Source: Vibrio gazogenes (GTDB lineage Bacteria > Pseudomonadota > Gammaproteobacteria > Enterobacterales > Vibrionaceae). Taken from it: 64,000 nucleotides of DNA. Each line of letters begins with the position of its first letter. The first letter of the stretch is position 1. The notes under the pieces were generated by a model that saw only the letters and a list, made by a program, of their open reading frames with translations, had not been told where the DNA came from and ran no database searches. Position numbers and translations under genes: made by a program. Where the stretch lies: contig NZ_CP092587.1 of assembly GCF_023920225.1 (NCBI RefSeq), forward strand, positions 1,302,001 through 1,366,000. The letters are read 5' to 3'. Shown here in pieces: positions 58,520-64,000 of the stretch.

Positions 58520-60796
58520 TTAAAGCGTTTCAGTGAATGTACGTGCAATCACATCAGCTTGTTGTTCTGCTGTCAGAGAGTTAAAGCGGACAGCATAACC
58601 TGATACACGGATAGTCAGCTGTGGATATTTCTCAGGGTGTTTCACAGCGTCTTCCAATGTTTCACGGTTCAAGACGTTAACGTTCAAGTGTTGACCACCT
58701 TCAAGGCCTGTTTCGTGATGGAAGTAACCATCCATTAGACCAGCAAGGTTAGAACGTTGCGCATCTGTATCTTTACCAAGTGCATTCGGTACGATAGAGA
58801 AGGTATAAGAGATACCGTCTTTAGCGTGGGCAAATGGCAGTTTACCGACTGAAGTCAGTGATGCAACCGCGCCTTTTTCATCACGACCATGCATTGGGTT
58901 TGCACCCGGTGCAAATGGTGCGCCAGCACGACGTCCGTCTGGTGTGTTCCCGGTTTTCTTACCATACACAACGTTTGATGTGATAGTCAGAATTGACTGT
59001 GTAGGAACAGCATCACGGTAAGTTTTCAGTGAACGGATTTTGTTCATGAAGACTTCAACCAATTGACATGCAATGTCATCAACACGAGGGTCATTGTTAC
59101 CAAATTTAGGATAGTCACCTTCGATCTTGAAGTCGGTCGCAATACCGTCTTCATCACGGATAGGTGTAACTTTCGCATATTTGATGGCTGACAGAGAGTC
59201 GGCAGCAACAGACAGACCAGCGATACCACAAGCCATGGTGCGTTTTACATTCAGGTCATGCAATGCCATCAGGGAAGCTTCGTAGCTGTATTTGTCATGC
59301 ATGAAGTGAATCGCATTCAGAGCGGTGACATAATTTTTTGCCAACCAATCCATGAAGTGATCCATTTTTTCCCACAACTCATCATAGTCCAGAACTTCAG
59401 AGGTGATTTTTTCCAGTTTTGGACCAACTTGAATTTTCAGTTTTTCGTCAATACCACCGTTGATGGTATAGAGCATGGTTTTTGCCAGGTTGGCACGAGC
59501 ACCGAAGAACTGCATTTGTTTACCAACAACCATTGGTGATACACAACATGCAATTGCATAATCGTCAGATTCAAAGTCAGGGCGCATCAAATCATCATTT
59601 TCATATTGGATTGATGATGTGTCGATAGAGACTTTCGCACAGAAACGTTTGAAGCCTTCTGGTAGCTGCTCTGACCAAAGTACAGTAATGTTTGGCTCTG
59701 GTGATGGACCCATTGTGTACAGGCTGTTCAGGAAGCGGAAGTTAGTCCGAGTGACCAGAGTCCGTCCGTCAATTCCCATACCACCGATAGATTCTGTTGC
59801 CCAGATTGGGTCGCCAGAGAATAGTTCATCATATTCAGGTGTACGTAAGTAGCGAACCATACGCAGTTTCATGACGAAGTGGTCAATCATTTCTTGAGCA
59901 CTTTCTTCAGTCAATTTACCTGCGGCAATATCACGTTCTAGGAAAATATCAAGGAACGTTGATGTACGACCCAGAGACATCGCAGCACCGTTTTGAGATT
60001 TTACAGCGGCCAGATAACCGAAGTAAGTCCATTGAATTGCTTCTTGAGCTGTTTCAGCAGGACGAGAAATATCACAGCCATATTTAGCTGCCATTTCTTT
60101 GATTTGGCCAAGTGCGCGGTGTTGTTCCACAATTTCTTCACGCAACTGCATTGTCATATGCAGATCTTCACCCGATTCAAATTTCTCTTGCAGAGAAGTG
60201 AACTGAGCGAATTTATCTTTCATCAGGAAGTCAATACCGTACAGTGCAATACGACGGTAGTCACCAATAATACGACCACGACCATAAGCATCTGGCAAAC
60301 CAGTTAAGACACCTGATTTACGACATTTGATAATTTCAGGTGTATAGATATCAAATACACCTTGGTTATGTGTTTTACGATATTCAGTGAAGATTTTTTT
60401 CACTTGAGGGTCAAGTTCACGGCCATAAGCTTTGCATGAACCTTCAACCATACGGATACCACCATTTGGAATGATGGCACGTTTTAACGGTGCGTCAGTT
60501 TGCAAACCAACGATTTTTTCTAAATCTTTATTGATGTATCCCGCATCGTGTGCAGTGATGGTAGAAATAACGGAAGTGTCAAAATCAACAGGAGCGTGAG
60601 TTGAGTTTTCTTGTTTGATACCTTCCATAACAGCGGCCCATAGAGAATTGGTCGCTTCAGTACCTTCAGAAACTAGGAAAGACTCATCACCTTCATAAGG
60701 TGTGTAGTTTTTTTGAATAAAATCACGAACGTTAACTTCGTTTTGCCAATCTCCTGCGACAAAACCTTCCCAAGCTTTAGCAAATTGCTCTGCCAT
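58520..60796 (-). CDS. pflB: formate acetyltransferase (pyruvate formate-lyase)
   Basis: PflB converts pyruvate and CoA to acetyl-CoA and formate in fermentation. The 758-residue product has the catalytic pair Cys417-Cys418 (AIACCVSPM) and the glycyl radical site Gly733 (RVSGYAVRF), to be activated by PflA. It starts [20 protein letters not shown], as in enterobacteria. No focA gene lies upstream. The 5' region is long (657 bases to xthA), suggesting complex oxygen control. Confidence 0.98.
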   Translation of the reverse strand: MAEQFAKAWEGFVAGDWQNEVNVRDFIQKNYTPYEGDESFLVSEGTEATNSLWAAVMEGIKQENSTHAPVDFDTSVISTITAHDAGYINKDLEKIVGLQTDAPLKRAIIPNGGIRMVEGSCKAYGRELDPQVKKIFTEYRKTHNQGVFDIYTPEIIKCRKSGVLTGLPDAYGRGRIIGDYRRIALYGIDFLMKDKFAQFTSLQEKFESGEDLHMTMQLREEIVEQHRALGQIKEMAAKYGCDISRPAETAQEAIQWTYFGYLAAVKSQNGAAMSLGRTSTFLDIFLERDIAAGKLTEESAQEMIDHFVMKLRMVRYLRTPEYDELFSGDPIWATESIGGMGIDGRTLVTRTNFRFLNSLYTMGPSPEPNITVLWSEQLPEGFKRFCAKVSIDTSSIQYENDDLMRPDFESDDYAIACCVSPMVVGKQMQFFGARANLAKTMLYTINGGIDEKLKIQVGPKLEKITSEVLDYDELWEKMDHFMDWLAKNYVTALNAIHFMHDKYSYEASLMALHDLNVKRTMACGIAGLSVAADSLSAIKYAKVTPIRDEDGIATDFKIEGDYPKFGNNDPRVDDIACQLVEVFMNKIRSLKTYRDAVPTQSILTITSNVVYGKKTGNTPDGRRAGAPFAPGANPMHGRDEKGAVASLTSVGKLPFAHAKDGISYTFSIVPNALGKDTDAQRSNLAGLMDGYFHHETGLEGGQHLNVNVLNRETLEDAVKHPEKYPQLTIRVSGYAVRFNSLTAEQQADVIARTFTETL

Positions 60797-61008
60797 GATA
60801 TACCTACCTTTATATAGTAGAGAAAAACACGTACTGACTTAGCTGTTGAGCCAACTTGTCTTTTGTTGAAAAGACCTCAGTACACTCTTCGAATAACAAT
60901 ATGGTTGAACACCTGATGGTATACATCAGTTTGATTAATCATATTGCGACTCTCACCACGAACCTCATCGTATGAATCGTAGCTTAGGATAAAAAAAACA
61001 TACAAACC

Positions 61009-61022
61009 TTAAACTAAATCAA
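61009..61022. promoter_or_regulatory. possible FNR site upstream of pflB
   Basis: TTAAACTAAATCAA has one perfect half (ATCAA) and a weak half (TTAAA for TTGAT). It lies about 215-225 bases before the pflB start, far but not unlike the long pfl leader of E. coli, where FNR and ArcA act. Confidence 0.35.
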
Positions 61023-61084
61023 TAAAACTTCAAAAATAGGGATAAATTTTGGTGTCATATTGACTTATACAATCGATCAATGGT

Positions 61085-61186
61085 TCAGAATAGACGGTGA
61101 AAAATCCATCTTCTCAGTATAGATGTTGTTGACGAAAGTCCCAATCCTGCGGGTGTGCGACCATAACCCGATACTATTTTTGCCAT
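61085..61186 (-). CDS. possible small protein, 33 residues, upstream of pflB
   Basis: On the minus strand AAGGGAC stands eight bases before an ATG that opens 33 codons: MAKIVSGYGRTPAGLGLSST, then a basic, aromatic end (RRWIFHRLF). The RBS spacing is good and the peptide has a Gly/Ser-rich first half and a positively charged tail. I do not recognise it. It could be a leader peptide, a small protein, or chance. Confidence 0.25.
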   Translation of the reverse strand: MAKIVSGYGRTPAGLGLSSTTSILRRWIFHRLF

Positions 61187-61395
61187 GTTTAGTCCCTTAG
61201 ACCTGTGCAACATTGATTCTATCCCACCAATTCTGTTTTACCGACAATTTGTGATGACGAGATGAAGAATGGGTGTAATGGCCTGACATATTCGGATAAT
61301 GTCTTGCTTATATAAAAGAAGATCAGTGGCGTGTTGTAATATCGGGGAGCCAGACTTATTCAGGGACGAAGAGCATAAATTGGTTCATGGATGTA

Positions 61396-61422
61396 AAATA
61401 AAAGGCCTCAGAAATGAGGCCG
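61396..61422 (-). terminator. terminator after xthA
   Basis: GGCCTCA-GAAA-TGAGGCC is a seven-base perfect stem. On the minus strand TTTTATTTTA follows it. It lies about 32 bases after the xthA stop. Confidence 0.85.
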
Positions 61423-61453
61423 GTCAGTCGATGGCATGATGCCAGAGGTGTCG

Positions 61454-62266
61454 TTACCGCAGATTAAATGTACTCCAGATTGGCGCATGGTCTGACGGTT
61501 TTTCAATCCCTCTCAATTCATAATCGATTCCCGCTTCCTGACATTGCTGAGAGAGCGCTGCTGTAGCAAGGATGACATCAATTCTGAGCCCTCGGTTATC
61601 ATCAAATCCGCGCGAGCGATAATCAAACCATGAATATTGTTCTGTTGCATCAGGATGAAGATAGCGGAAGGTATCAACCAATCCCCAGTTGAGCAGTGTC
61701 GCAAACCATTCTCGTTCTTCTGGTTGGAACGAACATTTACCGGTTTTCAGCCAGCGTTGTCGGTTTGGTTCCCCGATACCAATATCCAAATCGATCGGAC
61801 TGATGTTGACATCTCCCATGACAACAAGGTGATCATCCGGCTGGTGATTCGCAGACAGATACCCCATCAGATCCTGATAGAATTGGCGTTTGTAAGGGAA
61901 TTTTGTTTCGTGAGCAATATTCTCCCCCTGAGGGAAATAACCATTGAGCACTGTGAACGGTTTACCACTCGGCGTTTGGAATGTCGCCATGATCATTCGT
62001 TTTTGATGCTCAGGGGTATCACCGGGGAATCCATATTGTACTGAGACGGGGGTTTGCTTGCAGAGTAAAGCCACGCCATAGTGTGCTTTTTGACCATAAT
62101 AGAAAACCTGATATCCCATGCTTTCCAGATCAGCAAGCGGAAAGACTTCATCGTGAACTTTTGTCTCCTGAAGTCCGATAATATCAGGCTGGTGCTTGTC
62201 GATAAGAGCCTGTAATTGATGAAGACGCGCTCTGAGTCCATTGATATTAAAACTAACCAATTTCAT
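61454..62266 (-). CDS. xthA: exodeoxyribonuclease III
   Basis: XthA is the main AP endonuclease and 3'-repair enzyme. The 270-residue product has the usual length and the metal and catalytic residues: Glu34 (GLQETKV), the MGDVNISP block near 150 (Asp and Asn), and the closing Ser258-Asp259-His260 (KPSDHAPIW). It starts [18 protein letters not shown]. An AAGGATAT RBS precedes the ATG. It stands alone between pflB and ybaM. Confidence 0.97.
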   Translation of the reverse strand: MKLVSFNINGLRARLHQLQALIDKHQPDIIGLQETKVHDEVFPLADLESMGYQVFYYGQKAHYGVALLCKQTPVSVQYGFPGDTPEHQKRMIMATFQTPSGKPFTVLNGYFPQGENIAHETKFPYKRQFYQDLMGYLSANHQPDDHLVVMGDVNISPIDLDIGIGEPNRQRWLKTGKCSFQPEEREWFATLLNWGLVDTFRYLHPDATEQYSWFDYRSRGFDDNRGLRIDVILATAALSQQCQEAGIDYELRGIEKPSDHAPIWSTFNLR

Positions 62267-62389
62267 GATAAATATCCTTGAATTCTATTGAATAAGCGAT
62301 GTTAACAGTCTGTTGTTTATCTGCAACTATTCGCTATCTGTAAGCTTTGCACGGAGAGTCTGGATGAAATCACCAAGTGATCAGCAATA

Positions 62390-62560
62390 TTATACTTCAG
62401 TTGCAGCATTTAATTTGTTTTTGAGGTCTGCTTCTACCATCTGGATCGCTTCCAGAGCAATGGCTGGGTCGATGGCATTGGACTCAAGCAGATAAATCAA
62501 ATCGACTGCAAGCTGTACGGGTTCAGGCGCCTGCTCTAAAGGGGGATGTTGGTCATTCAT
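62390..62560 (-). CDS. ybaM: YbaM family small protein (DUF2496)
   Basis: This 56-residue protein starts MNDQHPPLEQAPEPVQLAVD and continues LIYLLESNAIDPAIALEAI, then VEADLKNKL. E. coli YbaM ([20 protein letters not shown]) has the same plan and is also encoded next to priC. The ATG overlaps the priC stop as ATGA, so translation is coupled. Its function is unknown. Confidence 0.85.
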   Translation of the reverse strand: MNDQHPPLEQAPEPVQLAVDLIYLLESNAIDPAIALEAIQMVEADLKNKLNAATEV

Positions 62561-63114
62561 TTGAAGCCTTTTCTCTCTCTGGCGGTAATTTTATTCTCAA
62601 TGCGCTGTCTGGATTGTTGACAGCGGATCAGACGTTGTTCCAGTGTCAGAATTGCCTGCTGACAAGAAGTTTTCTCTGTCAGACCCATCGATTTGGTTTC
62701 AAGTCGTTGTTCTTCCTCAAAGATCATTTCCTGCAAACGCCTTTCCCAGTCCTGATGCTGCGCTAATTCTTGATAAAGAGAACTGATTGATGTTTGACGA
62801 GGCAAACCATGACTCTCTTTTTTTCTCAGCTCCGCAGTAGCAAGTTCTCTCTGAATCGCATTCAACTGATTCAGGAGTCGTTCTGTCAGGTAAGTGGCTT
62901 GGGTTGTGGTCAGACGCTGATGTTCCTGACTCTGCACAATTTCATGATATGTATTTTTAAGTTCGGTAATACAAGGGACCAGCAAAAGAGACTTGCAGCG
63001 GAACAGCTGTGGATCAAACAGCGGGTTATGCTGTTCTCCGCGCTGTTCATCGAGCTTGATGGCTTGCTGTTCTAGAGAAAAAATTAAGTCATGTAAACGA
63101 GACAGATCAATCAT
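62557..63114 (-). CDS. priC: primosomal replication protein PriC (N'')
   Basis: PriC helps reload the DnaB helicase at stalled forks with a single-stranded gap. The 185-residue product is strongly helical and charged, starts MIDLSRLHDLIFSLEQQAIK and ends RIENKITARERKGFK. The FDPQLFRCKS string near residues 33-42 is a hallmark of PriC. Identity is also supported by the coupled ybaM gene behind it. Its start overlaps the stop of yfcA. Confidence 0.9.
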   Translation of the reverse strand: MIDLSRLHDLIFSLEQQAIKLDEQRGEQHNPLFDPQLFRCKSLLLVPCITELKNTYHEIVQSQEHQRLTTTQATYLTERLLNQLNAIQRELATAELRKKESHGLPRQTSISSLYQELAQHQDWERRLQEMIFEEEQRLETKSMGLTEKTSCQQAILTLEQRLIRCQQSRQRIENKITARERKGFK

Positions 63115-63890
63115 AATGTATCAAACCATGCATGATATCCCAGCCGAATTGCGAGGATACTGACCACCAGAATAAAAACTGGCCGAATCAATGATGTTCC
63201 GAAACGAATCGCGGAATGAGCGCCGACATAAGCGCCAACCATCAGACAGACCCCCATTGTCAGCCCGAGTACCCAATTAATATGACCTAAAATTGCAAAT
63301 GTCACCAGTGATGTCACGTTACTGGTTAAGTTCATGGCTTTGGCGAGACCGGAAGCAAATAAAATATTGAGTCGGTAAAGTGCCATCGAAGAGACCACCC
63401 AGAATGCGCCGACCCCGGGGCCGGCAATACCATCATAGAAACCGAGGCTCAAACCCTGTGGGATCTGCTTGAGTTTACTCTGCGGGGGTATGTTTGGATC
63501 CGTGTGCAACTTACCGTGTTGCGGATGATAAACAATCGTATACAGCGCTGTTGCCAGAATAATGATGGGGAGCACTTTATCCAGTAATGCGGTACTAATG
63601 AAATCAACAATAAGTGTGCCGACAATGGCACCGACGAATGTTGAAACAAAAACGTGTTTCCAGACTGCAGGGTGAAACATTTTTTTGCGGTAATAGGTAA
63701 AGGCTGCTGTTGATGTCGCGAAAGTTGCGGCAACCTTGTTGGTACCTAAGGCAACATGAGGTGGAAGCCCTAGAGATAATAATGCGGGGACGGTTAGCAT
63801 ACCACCACCACCGGCAATGCCATCAATAAACCCGGCAACAAAAGCAACCACTGCCAAGACAATTAAAAGCGTCGGCTCTAGAAAATCCAT
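63111..63890 (-). CDS. yfcA: TauE/SafE family membrane transporter YfcA
   Basis: The 259-residue product is a member of the TauE/SafE (sulfite/organosulfonate exporter) family. It has about eight hydrophobic segments and the two family repeats that open GFIDGIAGGGGMLTVPALLS (residues 20-39) and GFYDGIAGPGVGAFWVVSS (about 150-168). The substrate of YfcA is not known. The gene overlaps priC by four bases, so yfcA-priC-ybaM are translated as a unit. Confidence 0.92.
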   Translation of the reverse strand: MDFLEPTLLIVLAVVAFVAGFIDGIAGGGGMLTVPALLSLGLPPHVALGTNKVAATFATSTAAFTYYRKKMFHPAVWKHVFVSTFVGAIVGTLIVDFISTALLDKVLPIIILATALYTIVYHPQHGKLHTDPNIPPQSKLKQIPQGLSLGFYDGIAGPGVGAFWVVSSMALYRLNILFASGLAKAMNLTSNVTSLVTFAILGHINWVLGLTMGVCLMVGAYVGAHSAIRFGTSLIRPVFILVVSILAIRLGYHAWFDTL

Positions 63891-63926
63891 TAATTTGATT
63901 GGCCTTCTTATTTTTTCATCAACGTT

Positions 63927-64000
63927 TTACGGCTCGATGATGCGTTTAAATGGAGGCAGAGCATCCAGTAATGCTTTACCGTACTGTTTAGTGACAACAC
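63927..64000 (-). CDS. DinG/YoaA-family ATP-dependent helicase, last 23 codons
   Basis: Only the end of the gene is in the window. The minus strand reads VVTKQYGKALLDALPPFKRI and a stop at 63927-63929. The pattern R-x-V-x-K/R-x-YG-x-x-(F/L)-L-x-x-LP is how DinG-type XPD-like helicases end. V. cholerae has a dinG-like gene beside yfcA as I recall. The call is moderate because so little is visible. Confidence 0.6.
   Translation of the reverse strand, partial: VVTKQYGKALLDALPPFKRIIEP

Larger units (their letters stand above)
60797..61453. other. long control region upstream of pflB
   Basis: These 657 bases carry the pflB promoters. A near-palindrome CTGATGGTATACATCAG is at 60913-60929. At 61009-61022 TTAAACTAAATCAA matches eight of ten fixed bases of the FNR consensus. 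A short open frame at 61085-61186 is listed apart. Between 61190 and 61395 nothing recognisable was found. Confidence 0.45.

Overview
The window is a chromosomal segment of a gammaproteobacterium of the family Vibrionaceae, very probably a Vibrio. The basis is the proteins themselves (a FadR with the long Vibrio-type insert, CsiV, a PlzB-like PilZ protein) and the gene order, which from memory follows the Vibrio cholerae chromosome I block from dinG/yfcA to rpsA almost gene for gene. No rRNA, tRNA or CRISPR array was seen.

Layout. 1-7.6 kb: end of rpsA, ihfB, lapA-lapB-pyrF, a defective IS4-type element, miaE with an unknown membrane protein, cysB, a decayed ald (alanine dehydrogenase) remnant, and lrp. 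7.7-15.5 kb: ftsK, dsbB, nhaB, fadR and a stand-alone CARF-plus-nuclease protein (DUF1887, Card1/Can2-like). 15.9-22 kb: the hinT/COG3014/ycfL/lpoB/thiK run, ycfP, and ndh with a perfect FNR box. 22.3-33.7 kb: an accessory cassette holding an oligopeptide-type ABC transporter, a hydantoinase/oxoprolinase-family protein, a DUF917 protein, a DUF1177 protein and a large MalT-like LuxR regulator. 33.9-48.9 kb: csiV-mfd-plzB on one strand, then lolCDE, comEC, msbA, lpxK, ycaR and kdsB on the other. 49-54 kb: the prkA-yeaH-spoVR stress operon. 54.3-64 kb: yfbU, pflA, a chemoreceptor, a defective IS200-type element, pflB, xthA, priC-ybaM, yfcA and the end of a DinG-type helicase.

How the genes work together. 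Much of the window serves the envelope: LapAB controls LPS synthesis, LpoB and CsiV support the two main peptidoglycan synthases, LolCDE exports lipoproteins, and MsbA/LpxK/KdsB make and move lipid A-Kdo. A second theme is the switch to anaerobic life (ndh under a predicted FNR repressor site; pflA/pflB). The 22-34 kb cassette is the only large part that looks like an addition to the conserved backbone and is the best candidate for an undescribed pathway: uptake and opening of a small cyclic amide or peptide-like compound, with three 21-bp-spaced hexamers upstream that may be the binding sites of its own regulator.

Both mobile elements are internally deleted. One is 539 bp, has 18-bp terminal inverted repeats and a perfect 11-bp target duplication, and sits exactly in the loop of the pyrF terminator. 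The other is an IS200-type element whose transposase has lost its middle in frame but keeps its end hairpins and a hairpin that buries the start-site RBS.
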